The notes under the pieces are model-generated. The model did no database searches, was not told where the DNA came from, and saw nothing but the letters and a program-made list of their open reading frames with translations. Source: Microbacterium faecale (GTDB lineage Bacteria > Actinomycetota > Actinomycetes > Actinomycetales > Microbacteriaceae). Taken from it: 64,000 nt of DNA. Made by a program: the position numbers and the translations under genes. Positions 29,388-38,439 of this stretch are shown piece after piece (position 1 is the stretch's first letter; the number at the start of each line of letters is the position of its first letter). The stretch lies in NCBI RefSeq assembly GCF_014640975.1, contig NZ_BMHO01000001.1:1932166-1996165 (forward strand). The letters run 5' to 3'.

Positions 29388-29982
29388 CGAGCTGATCCGC
29401 AGCGCCCGTCGCCGGACGATCGGCGTCCTCGCGCTGCAGGGGGACGTCGGGGAGCACGAACGCATCCTCGGACTGCTCGGAGCGCGCACGACACGGGTAC
29501 GTCGACCGGAGGATCTCGTCTGCATCGACGGCCTCGTGCTGCCCGGCGGCGAGTCGACGACGATCGACCGACTCGCCCGCGAGTTCGGCGTGCGTGACGC
29601 GCTGGTGGCGCGGATCCGTGACGGTCTGCCGGTCTTTGCCACGTGCGCCGGCATGATTCTGCTCGCTGATCGGATCGTCGGCGGGATCCGCGATCAACAG
29701 ACGTTCGGAGGGCTCGATGTGACCGTCCGGCGCAATGCGTTCGGTCGTCAGAATCAGTCGTTTGAGACCGAGCTATCGGTCGCCGTGCTCGGCGAGCCGC
29801 CCGTTCATGCGGTCTTCATCCGCGCGCCCGTCGTCGAGGATCCCGGCCGTGCGACGCCGCTCGCGGCGCTCGACGACGGCCGGGTCGTCGCGGTCGAGCA
29901 GGGCGCGCTGCTCGCGACCGCATTCCACCCGGAGCAAACGGGGGACACTCGCTTCCACGAGCGCTTTCTCGCCGCGACGTGA
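29377..29982 (+). CDS. pdxT: Pyridoxal 5'-phosphate synthase, glutaminase subunit PdxT
   Basis: A 201-residue class I glutamine amidotransferase supplying ammonia to PdxS. The catalytic Cys is in [12 protein letters not shown] (near residue 88), and His and Glu are in [10 protein letters not shown] (near 182). The substrate-binding PGGESTT and the N-terminal [13 protein letters not shown] are family hallmarks. The start is taken as GTG at 29377, overlapping the end of pdxS by 11 nt, which keeps the conserved N-terminus close to the start; there is no strong Shine-Dalgarno, so it probably depends on coupling with pdxS. Confidence 0.94.
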   Translation: MAGSELIRSARRRTIGVLALQGDVGEHERILGLLGARTTRVRRPEDLVCIDGLVLPGGESTTIDRLAREFGVRDALVARIRDGLPVFATCAGMILLADRIVGGIRDQQTFGGLDVTVRRNAFGRQNQSFETELSVAVLGEPPVHAVFIRAPVVEDPGRATPLAALDDGRVVAVEQGALLATAFHPEQTGDTRFHERFLAAT

Positions 29983-30004
29983 GCGCCGAGGACGCCCGAG
30001 CGAG

Positions 30005-30856
30005 TCAGCGCACGCGGAGCGCCTCGAACTCCATCCGCGGGTGTGCGAAGTGCTCCTGCGCCTCGACGAGGTGCAGCTCCTTCGAACCCGCGGCGTGCGT
30101 GATCTCGAGCAGCCCGTAGACCGAGGACGCGGTCCGCGCGAGTGCGTCGGCGGCGTCACGCGTGCGTGCGTAATGGCTCGTGAACAGCGCGGCGGTGACG
30201 TCACCGGATCCGTTCGCTTTCAGCGGCAGATACGGCGTCTGCACGATCCACGCGCCGTGGTCGTTGACCGCCATCATCTCGATGGTGTTGTCGGGGCGGT
30301 CCGGGCGCTCGACGCTCGTGACGAGGATCGTGGCCGGGCCCATCGCGCGCGCGGCGTCCGCCGACGCGAGCGTCGAGGTGATCGTGTCGGGCGAGGTGCC
30401 GGTGAGGTAGCCGAGCTCGAACTGGTTCGGCGTGATGATGTCCGCGACCGGAACGACCTTGTCGCGGAGCAGGTCGGGGATGGCGGGGGCGACGAAGCAT
30501 CCCGACTTCGCGTTGCCCATGACGGGATCGCACGCGTATAGCGACTCAGGACGGCGTGCCTTCACACGCGCAACGGCGTCGATGATGACATCGGCGATGC
30601 CCTCGGAGCCCTGGTACCCGCTCAAGACGGCGTCGAGCTCGTCGAAACCGCCGCGCTCCTCGACGCCCGTGATCACGTCGGCGACGTCAGACGGATCCAT
30701 GACGGGCCCACGCCACGCGCCGTATCCCGTGTGGTTCGAGAAGTTCACGGTGTACACCGGCAGGACCTCGACGCCGATGCGCTGCATGGGGAAGACGGCC
30801 GCGGAGTTGCCGGCGTGTCCGTATGCGACGGCGGATTGGATGGAGAGGATCTGCAT
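30005..30856 (-). CDS. pdxY: Pyridoxal kinase PdxY
   Basis: A 283-residue ribokinase-fold kinase phosphorylating pyridoxal in B6 salvage. Motifs include the N-terminal ILSIQSAVAYGHAGNSAAVF, the inner NFSNHTGYGAW, YACDPVMGN (near residue 113), ITPNQFELGYLTG, and the ATP/anion-hole motif KANGSGDVTAALF with catalytic Asp (near 226). GSGD replaces the commoner GTGD. The start ATG 30856 is chosen because the -10 TATAGT lies only 3 nt before an alternative ATG at 30868. It is convergent with pdxT and 22 nt from its stop, so B6 synthesis and salvage genes sit side by side. Confidence 0.92.
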   Translation of the reverse strand: MQILSIQSAVAYGHAGNSAAVFPMQRIGVEVLPVYTVNFSNHTGYGAWRGPVMDPSDVADVITGVEERGGFDELDAVLSGYQGSEGIADVIIDAVARVKARRPESLYACDPVMGNAKSGCFVAPAIPDLLRDKVVPVADIITPNQFELGYLTGTSPDTITSTLASADAARAMGPATILVTSVERPDRPDNTIEMMAVNDHGAWIVQTPYLPLKANGSGDVTAALFTSHYARTRDAADALARTASSVYGLLEITHAAGSKELHLVEAQEHFAHPRMEFEALRVR

Positions 30857-30871
30857 GGATTCGATCATGCC

Positions 30872-30878
30872 ACTATAG
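30872..30878. promoter_or_regulatory. Shared divergent -10 region (ACTATAG) between pdxY and the L,D-transpeptidase gene
   Basis: On the minus strand 30872-30877 reads TATAGT, a near-consensus -10 for pdxY. On the plus strand the overlapping CTATAG (30873-30878) lies 4 nt before the GTG of the transpeptidase gene. Only 26 bp separate the two starts, so both promoters must share this sequence. Confidence 0.45.
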
Positions 30879-30882
30879 GAAC

Positions 30883-31779
30883 GTGGATAAGCGCGTGGCA
30901 TGGATCCTGGGACTGAGTGCCGTCGTGATCGTCGCGGCGGCCATCACCGTGATGGTGGTGCTGTCGCAGGGGGGCGATGACGGCGACGAACCCGAGCCGG
31001 ATCCGACGCCGACCGCTTCCGAGGCCGCGACGCCGACGCCGACGCCGGAGGGGCCGGCCGCGAATGCGGGGCAGTTCGAGGCGGATGGCTATCCCATCGC
31101 GAACGTGTTCGGGATGCACCCCGACCTCCCCGTCGACGATGCGCAGGATGAGAAGACGCTTGGACTGTCCGCGGCGCCTGCGTCCGCCGACGGTGCCCCC
31201 GTGTTCGCGGATCCCGAGGATGCAGAACCCGTCGCGTGGCTCCCACAGGAGGAGCGGTACGGCGGCACGGTCGTTCCCGTGATCGAGCAGCACGACGCGT
31301 GGATCCGCGTACTGCTGGTGGGGCGTCAGGCGCTGCCCGGCCAGGGGGATGCGAGCCAGCTGACGGGATGGCTGCGTACCGCGGACGTCGAGATCGACGA
31401 GAACGAGATGAGCGTCGAAGTCGATCTGTCGGCGCAGACGATCGAGGTCGTCGACGGCACGGGATCCGAAGCCGAGCGCGAGACGATCGCGACGGAGTTC
31501 GCGTGGGGGGCCGCGGCGACGCCGACCCCGACCGGACGCTCATTCGTCATGCTCACCGAGGTCACGTCGCTCGACTATGCCCGCGGCCATCCGATCGTCT
31601 ACCTCTCCGAGCAGTCGCAGACGCTCGCCGGTTTCGATGGCCAGGACGTCGCGGTCACGGCATTCCACTATCACGACGTGCGCTCGGGCTCGATCTCGAA
31701 CGGCTGTCTCCGCGTGGACGAGGCCGCGATTACCCGGCTGGCGGAGCTTCCCGCCGGCACACCGATTTACATCTCCTGA
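30883..31779 (+). CDS. L,D-transpeptidase (YkuD domain), membrane-anchored
   Basis: A 298-residue cell-envelope enzyme. One N-terminal membrane segment (about residues 5-29, [20 protein letters not shown]) is followed by a Thr/Pro/Glu-rich linker ([19 protein letters not shown]) and a C-terminal YkuD domain. The catalytic motif [19 protein letters not shown] (near residues 262-280) has the His and the SxGCxR cysteine. Such enzymes form 3-3 crosslinks in peptidoglycan or attach proteins to it. The middle region (about 80-150) resembles no domain I can name. The start is GTG; no Shine-Dalgarno is seen. Confidence 0.9.
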   Translation: MDKRVAWILGLSAVVIVAAAITVMVVLSQGGDDGDEPEPDPTPTASEAATPTPTPEGPAANAGQFEADGYPIANVFGMHPDLPVDDAQDEKTLGLSAAPASADGAPVFADPEDAEPVAWLPQEERYGGTVVPVIEQHDAWIRVLLVGRQALPGQGDASQLTGWLRTADVEIDENEMSVEVDLSAQTIEVVDGTGSEAERETIATEFAWGAAATPTPTGRSFVMLTEVTSLDYARGHPIVYLSEQSQTLAGFDGQDVAVTAFHYHDVRSGSISNGCLRVDEAAITRLAELPAGTPIYIS

Positions 31780-31824
31780 GGGGCGCGGCCGCGTCACGAC
31801 ATCGAGCTGGCGCCCGCCTGCCCC

Positions 31825-31830
31825 TAAAAT
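31825..31830 (+). promoter_or_regulatory. -10 hexamer TAAAAT for yebC
   Basis: A near-consensus -10, 23 nt before the yebC ATG and upstream of a GAGGAG Shine-Dalgarno. The -35 region (about 31802-31807) is weak. Confidence 0.55.
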
Positions 31831-31853
31831 GGATCCGACAAGCGAGGAGGCGT

Positions 31854-32615
31854 ATGGCCGGGCATTCCAAGTGGGCGACCACCAAGCATAAGAAGGCAGC
31901 GATCGACGCGAAGCGCGCCAAGGCGTTCGCAAAGCTGACGAAGAACATCGAGGTCGCGGCGCGCATGGGCGGGCCCGATCTCCAGGGCAACCCCACGCTG
32001 TACGACGCGGTGCAGAAGGCCAAGAAGACCTCGGTCCCGAACGACAACATCGATCGTGCGATCAAGCGCGGCGCGGGTATCGGCGGCGACGCCGTGGAAT
32101 ACACGACGATCATGTACGAGGCCTACGGCCACGGCGGCACGGCGATGCTCATCGAGTGCCTGACGGACAACAAGAACCGCGCGGCGGCCGACGTGCGCAC
32201 CGCGGTCACCCGCAACGGCGGCAACATGGCCGACCCCGGCAGCGTCTCGTTCAACTTCGAACGCAAGGGCGTCATCGTGGCGTCGGCTGAGGGGTCGACC
32301 GAGGACGACGTGATGATGGTGGCCCTCGAGGCCGGCGCTGAGGAGATCGAGCCGCACCCCGACGGGTACGAGATCATCACGGACGCGAGCGACATGGTGG
32401 CCGTGCGTCAGGCCCTGCAGGCGAACGACATCGACTACGAGTCGGCCGATGCGGAATTCGTTCCGAACGTGAAGGTCCCACTTGACGCGGACGCGGCGCG
32501 GAAGCTGTTCAAGCTGATCGACGCGCTCGAGGATCTCGACGACGTGCAGAACGTGTTCACGAATCTCGACCTGACCGCCGAGGTGCAGGCCGAGCTCGAA
32601 GCCGACGACGAATAG
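31854..32615 (+). CDS. yebC: YebC/PmpR family protein (translation or transcription regulator)
   Basis: A 253-residue protein with the invariant start [18 protein letters not shown] and the segments [33 protein letters not shown] and FNFERKGVI. Family members were first described as transcription regulators; recent work on relatives indicates a ribosome-associated role in relieving proline-rich stalling. GAGGAG lies 6 nt before the ATG. It lies upstream of ruvCAB, a classic linkage, but a hairpin and a separate ruvC promoter lie between them. Confidence 0.95.
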   Translation: MAGHSKWATTKHKKAAIDAKRAKAFAKLTKNIEVAARMGGPDLQGNPTLYDAVQKAKKTSVPNDNIDRAIKRGAGIGGDAVEYTTIMYEAYGHGGTAMLIECLTDNKNRAAADVRTAVTRNGGNMADPGSVSFNFERKGVIVASAEGSTEDDVMMVALEAGAEEIEPHPDGYEIITDASDMVAVRQALQANDIDYESADAEFVPNVKVPLDADAARKLFKLIDALEDLDDVQNVFTNLDLTAEVQAELEADDE

Positions 32616-32661
32616 CGCGCGTCTCAGGGTCGTTCGCCTGCTGCGCAGGCCCTGAGCGCGC
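32615..32661 (+). terminator. Branched hairpin after yebC
   Basis: CTCAGGG (32623-32629) pairs with CCCTGAG (32650-32656), extended by GCGCG/CGCGC outside, with an inner CCTGC/GCAGG stem. It begins at the yebC stop. No U-tract. Confidence 0.6.
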
Positions 32662-32782
32662 TCCTCGCGACGGCTCCGTTTATGAGACACGCTCTCGGTC
32701 GCTCCGGGCGGAGAGCCTCACGCGTGCGCCAATCGCCCTGCGGGTCCCACACCGGGCCCACAGGACGATTAGCGTGGGAGTC

Positions 32783-33364
32783 ATGACACGTGTGCTCGGC
32801 ATCGATCCCGGCCTCACCCGGTGTGGCGTCGGTGTCGTTGATGTCGCCGCCAACCGCACGGCGACGCTCGTGCACGTCGATGTCGTCGGATCCCCGGCGG
32901 ACGCGGATCCCGGAGTTCGTTTGGCGACGATCGCGCGCGGCATTCGTGCGGTGCTGGACGAGTATCAGCCCGACGCCGTCGCCGTGGAGCGCGTCTTCGC
33001 GCAGCACAACGTCGCATCGGTCATGGGCACCGCCCAGGCGAGCGGCGTCGCACTGATGCTCGCGGCGGAGCGCGGAATCGCCACGGCGACGCATACTCCG
33101 AGCGAGGTGAAGGCCGCGATCACGGGATACGGGTCCGCGGACAAGGCGCAGGTGCAGCACATGGTCGCGCGCGTCCTCCGCCTGGCGGAGCTGCCGAGGC
33201 CCGCCGACGCGGCCGACGCTCTCGCGATCGCGCTCTGCCAGGCGTGGCGCGGGGGACCGGGCGCGGCGGCGCCGAGTGGTGCGCAGACGCCGGCCCAGAA
33301 GGCGTGGGCTGACGCGGAGCGTCGTTCGCGTGTCGCTCGAACATACGTACGACCGCGCGGATAA
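32783..33364 (+). CDS. ruvC: Crossover junction endodeoxyribonuclease RuvC
   Basis: A 193-residue dimeric Holliday-junction resolvase. The four catalytic acidic residues are visible: Asp in [12 protein letters not shown] (near 7), Glu in VAVERVF (near 67), and two Asp in [13 protein letters not shown] (near 141-144). The ATG at 32783 is 7 nt after TAGCGT (32770-32775), favouring a leaderless message; a GTG 9 nt upstream would overlap that hexamer. The C-terminal 40 residues are basic and poorly conserved. ruvA starts 9 nt downstream behind its own -10. Confidence 0.96.
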   Translation: MTRVLGIDPGLTRCGVGVVDVAANRTATLVHVDVVGSPADADPGVRLATIARGIRAVLDEYQPDAVAVERVFAQHNVASVMGTAQASGVALMLAAERGIATATHTPSEVKAAITGYGSADKAQVQHMVARVLRLAELPRPADAADALAIALCQAWRGGPGAAAPSGAQTPAQKAWADAERRSRVARTYVRPRG

Positions 33365-33373
33365 GCTGGGGCG

Positions 33374-33994
33374 ATGATCTCGTCGCTTCACGGAACGGTG
33401 CTTCAGGCCGCAGCAGAGAGCGTCATCGTCGAGGTCTCGGGGGTCGGCTTCTCCGTCGCCGTCCCGCCCGACGTGGCCCGCACGGCGCGCGAGGGGGAGC
33501 AGATTCGCCTCCACACCCATCTGATCGTCCGCGACGACGCGCTCTCGCTCGTGGGCTTCGCGGACCGCGACGAGCTCGAGGTGTTCGGCGTCCTGCTCGG
33601 CGTGAGCGGAGTCGGTCCGAAGTCGGCGCTCGGCATCTTGTCGAACCTCACGATCGACCAGATCGCGCAGGCCGTCGATGCCGAGGACGACAAGCCGTTC
33701 CGGAAGGTCTCTGGCATCGGTCCGAAGACCGCCAAGCTCATCGTCGTGCAGCTCCACGGGCGCCTCGCCGCCCCGACCGCCCCCGCGTCCGCATCCGGAG
33801 AAGCTCCGTCGTCGGTTGCGAGCCAGGTGATCGCGGCGGTCGCCGGGCTCGGATGGCCGGAGCGCGTGGCTGCCGATGCCGTCGAGCGTGTCGCCGAGAC
33901 CGCGAGTGAGGCCGATCTCGCCTCGATGCAGGCGCTGCTGCGCCTGACGCTCGCGGCGCTCGGACCGGCGAAGAAGGAAGCGCCGCGTGTCTGA
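33374..33994 (+). CDS. ruvA: Holliday junction branch migration protein RuvA
   Basis: A 206-residue junction-binding subunit. Domain I begins [15 protein letters not shown]. Domain II has two helix-hairpin-helix motifs, [16 protein letters not shown] (near 75) and [20 protein letters not shown] (near 115). After an Ala/Pro linker, domain III (near 155, [20 protein letters not shown]) contacts RuvB. TAAGCT (33362-33367) lies 6 nt before the ATG, so leaderless initiation is possible inside the ruv cluster. It overlaps ruvB by 8 nt. Confidence 0.96.
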   Translation: MISSLHGTVLQAAAESVIVEVSGVGFSVAVPPDVARTAREGEQIRLHTHLIVRDDALSLVGFADRDELEVFGVLLGVSGVGPKSALGILSNLTIDQIAQAVDAEDDKPFRKVSGIGPKTAKLIVVQLHGRLAAPTAPASASGEAPSSVASQVIAAVAGLGWPERVAADAVERVAETASEADLASMQALLRLTLAALGPAKKEAPRV

Positions 33995-34997
33995 CGGCAT
34001 CGTTTCGCCCGAGCCGCAAGACGACACGGAACTCGCGGTCGAGGGTGCGCTGCGGCCGCAGAGTCTGCAGGAGTTCGTCGGTCAGCACAAGGTGCGTGGT
34101 CAGCTGCAGCTGCTGCTCGACGCCGCACGGATGCAGGACCGCCCGGCGGATCACATCCTGATGGCGGGCCCGCCCGGACTCGGCAAGACGACCCTCGCGA
34201 TGATCGTCGCCCACGAGTCCGGCCGGCCGCTGCGTATGTCGAACGGCCCCGCGATCCAGCATGCAGGAGACCTCGCGGCGCTGCTGTCGAGCCTCACGCC
34301 GGGGGAGGTGCTGTTCATCGACGAGATCCACCGCATGGCCCGGTCGGCGGAGGAGATGCTGTACCTCGCGATGGAGGATTTTCGCATCGACATCATGGTC
34401 GGCAAGGGAGCGGGTGCAACGAGCATCCCGCTGGATCTCGCGCCGTTCACGCTCGTCGGCGCGACGACGCGATCCGGTCTGCTGCCGAATCCGCTCCGCG
34501 ACCGGTTCGGATTCACTGCGCACCTGGAGTTCTACGAGTCTCAGGAGCTCGAGCTCGTCGTGAAGCGCTCTGCCGGGGTACTCGGAATCGGGCTCGATGC
34601 GGCGCAGGGATCCGAGATCGCCCGGCGCTCGCGAGGCACACCGCGGATCGCGAACCGACTGCTCCGGCGCGTACGCGACTGGTCGGTCGTCCATGGCGAC
34701 CACGAGGTGACGCTTGCGGGGGTGCGTGCGGCCCTCGAGCTCTATGACGTCGACGAGATCGGCCTCGACCGGTTGGACAGGGCCGTGCTCGACGCGCTGG
34801 TGCGCCGTTTCCGTGGCGGTCCGGTCGGGCTGTCGACCCTTGCCGTCGCCGTCGGCGAGGAACCGGACACGGTCGAGAGCGTGGTGGAGCCGTACCTCGT
34901 GCGGATCGGCTTCATGGGCCGCACGCCCCGTGGACGGGTCGCGACGCCCACCGCCTACGAACACCTCGGACTGCCCGCCGAGACGGGACTCGTCTGA
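33987..34997 (+). CDS. ruvB: Holliday junction branch migration ATPase RuvB
   Basis: A 336-residue AAA+ motor. Walker A is [16 protein letters not shown] (near residue 57), Walker B is [10 protein letters not shown] (near 111), sensor 1 is [20 protein letters not shown] with the arginine finger, and the winged-helix C-terminus has [15 protein letters not shown] and [12 protein letters not shown]. The start is GTG, overlapping the end of ruvA. Together with ruvC and ruvA it forms the full RuvABC resolvasome. Confidence 0.97.
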   Translation: MSDGIVSPEPQDDTELAVEGALRPQSLQEFVGQHKVRGQLQLLLDAARMQDRPADHILMAGPPGLGKTTLAMIVAHESGRPLRMSNGPAIQHAGDLAALLSSLTPGEVLFIDEIHRMARSAEEMLYLAMEDFRIDIMVGKGAGATSIPLDLAPFTLVGATTRSGLLPNPLRDRFGFTAHLEFYESQELELVVKRSAGVLGIGLDAAQGSEIARRSRGTPRIANRLLRRVRDWSVVHGDHEVTLAGVRAALELYDVDEIGLDRLDRAVLDALVRRFRGGPVGLSTLAVAVGEEPDTVESVVEPYLVRIGFMGRTPRGRVATPTAYEHLGLPAETGLV

Positions 34998-35046
34998 GCG
35001 CCGGTCGCCCCCGCGCGCCTCGCTGATCCGGCATTGCCGGATGCCC

Positions 35047-35052
35047 TATAAT
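35047..35052 (+). promoter_or_regulatory. Consensus -10 TATAAT upstream of yajC-secD-secF
   Basis: A perfect TATAAT, 84 nt before the yajC ATG. A small hairpin (ATCCGGC-ATT-GCCGGAT, 35026-35042) lies just upstream and may separate ruvB from this unit. The -35 is not obvious. Confidence 0.55.
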
Positions 35053-35136
35053 CGTCGGGATGTGCCGGGATACCCGGTGCGCGGGCGTCGTGCGCGATCC
35101 CCACCTGTCCCGAACCGCGAAAGGCCCTACTTTTCT

Positions 35137-35628
35137 ATGTCCCCGGATATCCTCCTTCTCGTCCTCGCCGGTGCTCTTCTCATCTTTATGTTCTGGAGCT
35201 CGTCTCGGCGTCGCAAGAAGATGCAGGCGGAGGAGCAGGAGCGCCAGCAGTCGCTCATGCCCGGTACTCCGGTGATGACACGTGCCGGTCTCTACGGCAC
35301 GCTCGTCGCCTTCGATGCCGACGACCTCACGAAGCGGGCGATCGTCGCGATCGCACCGGGTGTCGAGGTGGAGGTGCACGCGCAGACGGTGTCGATCGAC
35401 CAGGAGACGCTGAACGCAGAGCAGGCGGACGACGACGCGGACAACGTCGATGAGGAGGACTACGACGACGAGCACGACGAGGACGTCGTCTCCGAAGACG
35501 CGGGCTCCGAGGGCACGGACCCGGACGTCGTCCTCGATCAGCAGGATGGCGCGGTCGTCGCGGACGACGCGGACGACGACGCGGCATCACCGAATGATGA
35601 CGACGGCGACGACCAGACCCGGAGCTGA
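35137..35628 (+). CDS. yajC: Preprotein translocase subunit YajC with long acidic tail
   Basis: A 163-residue accessory Sec subunit. One membrane segment (about residues 4-21, DILLLVLAGALLIFMFW) is followed by SSRRRKKMQAEEQ, the conserved LMPGTPVMTRAGLYGTLVAFD and EVEVHAQTVSID. From about residue 90 the protein is an extreme Asp/Glu tail (NVDEEDYDDEHDEDVV and similar) to the end, making it longer than the usual 90-120 residues. It is followed by secD and secF, so it belongs to the SecDF-YajC complex. Confidence 0.92.
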   Translation: MSPDILLLVLAGALLIFMFWSSSRRRKKMQAEEQERQQSLMPGTPVMTRAGLYGTLVAFDADDLTKRAIVAIAPGVEVEVHAQTVSIDQETLNAEQADDDADNVDEEDYDDEHDEDVVSEDAGSEGTDPDVVLDQQDGAVVADDADDDAASPNDDDGDDQTRS

Positions 35629-35689
35629 TCGCTCGCGAGCGAATCGCATTGAAACCAGACACAGCAAATTGACGTAAGGCGACCCCGTC

Positions 35690-37396
35690 GTGGCGACTTC
35701 TTCCCCTACGCGCCGTGCATGGCGCGCTCTGATCGGCCTGCTCGGCCTCACGCTCATCCTCTTCGGAGCGAACGCCGCCGGCGTCCACGTGATGAAGGAG
35801 GGAACGTGGGTTCCCGAGCTGGCGCTCGACCTGCAGGGCGGCACGCAGATCACGCTCGAGGCTGACACGGCCGGTGAGACGCCGACTGCCGAGCAGATGC
35901 AGCAGGCCGTCGAGATTATTCGCCAGCGCGTCGACGCGGCGGGCGTCTCGGAGTCGCAGATCACGACCCAGGGGTCGGACAACATCGTCGTGGCGATTCC
36001 CGGAAACGCCGACCAGGAGACGCGCGACCGGATCCAGGCGAGTGCGCAGATGCAGCTGCGTCCGGTGCTGTACGCCGCCGACTCGGCGACGAGCTTCGTG
36101 GGCGAGGACGGCGAACAGACGCCCTATCCGACGCCGGACCCGACGCTCAACGCGGAGCCGACGACCGAGCCGACGAGCGGCAGTGATCTCGCCTGGGTGA
36201 CGGAAGCCCTGATGGCCGAGATGATGGCCTACGACTGCACCGCGGAGTCGAACGATCCCTCACACGCGCCGCACGATGAGCCGCTGATCACCTGTGATGA
36301 AGACGGCGTCGCCAAGTACATCCTCGGTCCGGTCGAGCTCGACGGGTCGGCGATCGATGACGCGCAGGCGGGCATCAACCAGCAGAACGGCCAGTGGATG
36401 GTCACGATCGACTTCGACAACGAGGGATCGGACGTCTTCGCCGAGGTCAGCCAGCGCCTGTACAACCTGACGGGCGCCCAGAACCAGTTCGCGTTCGTGC
36501 TCGACGGCAACGTCATCTCGGCGCCGGGCATGGACGGCGTGATCACCAACGGCAATCCGCAGATCTCGGGCCCCGGCATCGACGAGGAATCGTCGAAGGT
36601 CCTCGCCGACCAGCTCCGCTTCGGCGCGCTGCCGATGAGCTTCCAGGTCGTGACGAGTGACACGATCTCCGCGACGCTCGGCTCGCAGCAGCTCATGGTC
36701 GGTCTGACGGCGGGCCTCATCGGTCTTGTGCTCGTCGCGCTGTGGGTGCTCCTCGTGAGCTACCGTGCGCTCGGCTTCGTGATCATCGCTTCGCTCGCGG
36801 TGATGGCCGTGCTGACCTTCATCATGCTGTGTCTGCTTTCGTGGCGTCTCGACTATCGGCTGTCGCTCGCCGGCGTCGCGGGCCTGATCGTCACGATCGG
36901 GTTCACGGCCGACTCGTTCATCGTGTATTTCGAGCGCATCCGTGATGAGCTCCGTGACGGTAAGACGACGACCGCCGCGGTCGAGGACGGCTGGTCGCGA
37001 GCCAAGCGCACGATCTTCAGCGCGAAGTCGATCAACATCCTCGCCGCGGTCGTGCTGTACGTCCTCGCCGATGCGACGGTGAAGGGATTCGCCTTTACGC
37101 TCGGTCTCACGACCCTCATCGACATCTTGATCTTCGTGGTCTTCACGCACCCGGTGATGCAGCTCCTCGTACGGACGCGCTTCTTTGGCGGCGGTCACCC
37201 GCTGTCCGGACTGGATCCGTCGGAGCTCGGAGCGGTCTATGAGAAGCGCACACGGTTCCGCGAGCCGGTCGCGGTGGCGGGACGCAACCAGCGCTCCCGG
37301 CGCGAGGCGGAACGACGCCAGACGATCGCCGAGCGGAAGCGCGCGGCGGAGCGCGCAGACGATACGACGAACACGAGCCGAGAGGGCGACGCCTGA
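35690..37396 (+). CDS. secD: Protein translocase subunit SecD
   Basis: A 568-residue RND-type membrane protein that uses proton motive force to help pull proteins out of the Sec channel. It has one N-terminal helix (ALIGLLGLTLILFGANAAG), the signature LALDLQGGTQITLEAD (split: LALDLQGG then TQITLEAD), a large extracytoplasmic domain (about residues 50-330), and five C-terminal helices including GFTADSFIVYFERIRDE with the conserved Asp. The tail after 520 is Arg-rich and cytoplasmic. The start is GTG 35690; its TGA overlaps the secF ATG. Confidence 0.95.
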   Translation: MATSSPTRRAWRALIGLLGLTLILFGANAAGVHVMKEGTWVPELALDLQGGTQITLEADTAGETPTAEQMQQAVEIIRQRVDAAGVSESQITTQGSDNIVVAIPGNADQETRDRIQASAQMQLRPVLYAADSATSFVGEDGEQTPYPTPDPTLNAEPTTEPTSGSDLAWVTEALMAEMMAYDCTAESNDPSHAPHDEPLITCDEDGVAKYILGPVELDGSAIDDAQAGINQQNGQWMVTIDFDNEGSDVFAEVSQRLYNLTGAQNQFAFVLDGNVISAPGMDGVITNGNPQISGPGIDEESSKVLADQLRFGALPMSFQVVTSDTISATLGSQQLMVGLTAGLIGLVLVALWVLLVSYRALGFVIIASLAVMAVLTFIMLCLLSWRLDYRLSLAGVAGLIVTIGFTADSFIVYFERIRDELRDGKTTTAAVEDGWSRAKRTIFSAKSINILAAVVLYVLADATVKGFAFTLGLTTLIDILIFVVFTHPVMQLLVRTRFFGGGHPLSGLDPSELGAVYEKRTRFREPVAVAGRNQRSRREAERRQTIAERKRAAERADDTTNTSREGDA

Positions 37397-38385
37397 TGCG
37401 CACCATGAACCAACTCGGTAACGACCTCTATACCGGGAAGACATCGATTCCCTTTGTGGCACGGCGCAAGCTGTGGTTCATCATCGCGATCGCGCTGGTG
37501 GCGCTGTCGATCCTCGCGCCTGTCGTGCGCGGTGGGTTCACGCTGTCGATCGAGTTCACGGGCGGCGCGAAGTTCACGATCTCGAATCCGTCGACGACCG
37601 ACCAGGAGATCGCGACGAACACCGTCGAGGACGTCGTCCCTGAGGCCGAGTCCACCGTCACCGTGATCGGCGAGCGCGACGTCCAGGTACAGACCTCCAC
37701 GCTGACGAACGAGGAGTCGCGCGCACTGGCTGCCGCGCTCGCAGAGGCGTATGACGTGCCGGCCGACGAGGTCACCGACTCGTTCGTCGGGCCCACGTGG
37801 GGTGCGGACGTGACGAAGCAGTCGCTGTGGGGTCTCGCGATCTTCTTGGCGCTGACCTTCCTGATCCTGGCGATCTACTTCCGCACGTGGAAGATGTCCG
37901 TCGCGGCGATCGTCGGCCTCGTCGACGTGTTGATCGTGACGGTCGGTGTGTATTCCGCGGCGGGCTTCCAACTGTCGCCCTCGGCCGTGATCGGCTTCCT
38001 GACGATCCTCGCGTACTCCCTGTACGACACAACCGTGGTGTTCGACAAGATCCGAGAGAACACCGAAGACGAGGAGGGCAGCCTCACGTTCGGCGAGGCC
38101 GTCAACCTCGGTGTGAACCAGACACTCGTGCGATCGATCAACACCTCGGTCGTCGCGGCGCTCCCGGTCGCCGCGATCCTCTTCATCGGTGTGTTCGGCT
38201 TCGGCGCGGAGACGCTGAGCGACATCTCGCTGTCGATCTTCGTCGGCATCATCGTGGCCACGTACTCGACGATCTTTGTTGCGGCGCCGCTGTACTCACT
38301 GATTCGCGAGAAGGAGCCGAAAATCGCACAGCGCGACAAGCGGATCCTCGCGGCGCGGAGGAAGGCCGCAGGGGACGATGCCTAG
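37396..38385 (+). CDS. secF: Protein translocase subunit SecF
   Basis: A 329-residue partner of SecD with six membrane helices. Signatures are SIEFTGGAKFTIS (near residue 51) after the first helix, FVGPTWGADVTKQSLWGL before the helix bundle, and AYSLYDTTVVFDKIRENTE (near 208). The start overlaps the secD stop by one base. Its own stop codon TAG is the first half of the -10 hexamer that drives the small ORF before rel. Confidence 0.95.
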   Translation: MRTMNQLGNDLYTGKTSIPFVARRKLWFIIAIALVALSILAPVVRGGFTLSIEFTGGAKFTISNPSTTDQEIATNTVEDVVPEAESTVTVIGERDVQVQTSTLTNEESRALAAALAEAYDVPADEVTDSFVGPTWGADVTKQSLWGLAIFLALTFLILAIYFRTWKMSVAAIVGLVDVLIVTVGVYSAAGFQLSPSAVIGFLTILAYSLYDTTVVFDKIRENTEDEEGSLTFGEAVNLGVNQTLVRSINTSVVAALPVAAILFIGVFGFGAETLSDISLSIFVGIIVATYSTIFVAAPLYSLIREKEPKIAQRDKRILAARRKAAGDDA

Positions 38386-38388
38386 TAT
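38383..38388 (+). promoter_or_regulatory. -10 hexamer TAGTAT for the rel leader ORF
   Basis: TAGTAT starts on the secF stop codon and ends 6 nt before the ATG of the 14-codon leader ORF, the same spacing as at other leaderless genes in the window. Confidence 0.55.
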
Positions 38389-38394
38389 TGGTGC

Positions 38395-38439
38395 ATGAGG
38401 ACTGAGGCGCGTTCCATTCGCGGGAGGTACGTTGGCTGA
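38395..38439 (+). CDS. Leaderless 14-residue upstream ORF of rel (candidate leader peptide)
   Basis: The frame encodes MRTEARSIRGRYVG and ends in TGA at 38437-38439. It would start at the 5' end of the transcript from the TAGTAT promoter. Its Gly-Arg codons 10-11 are the rel Shine-Dalgarno GGGAGG (38422-38427), and its stop lies 8 nt inside rel in another frame. Ribosomes reading it would therefore pass through the rel initiation site, allowing coupling or interference. Four of 14 residues are Arg. Expression and function are inferred from layout alone. Confidence 0.5.
   Translation: MRTEARSIRGRYVG

Noticed and set aside
30868..30868. ATG at 30868 as the pdxY start
   Set aside because: It lies 3 nt from the TATAGT -10, so it would precede or coincide with the transcript start; ATG 30856 gives the conserved N-terminus.
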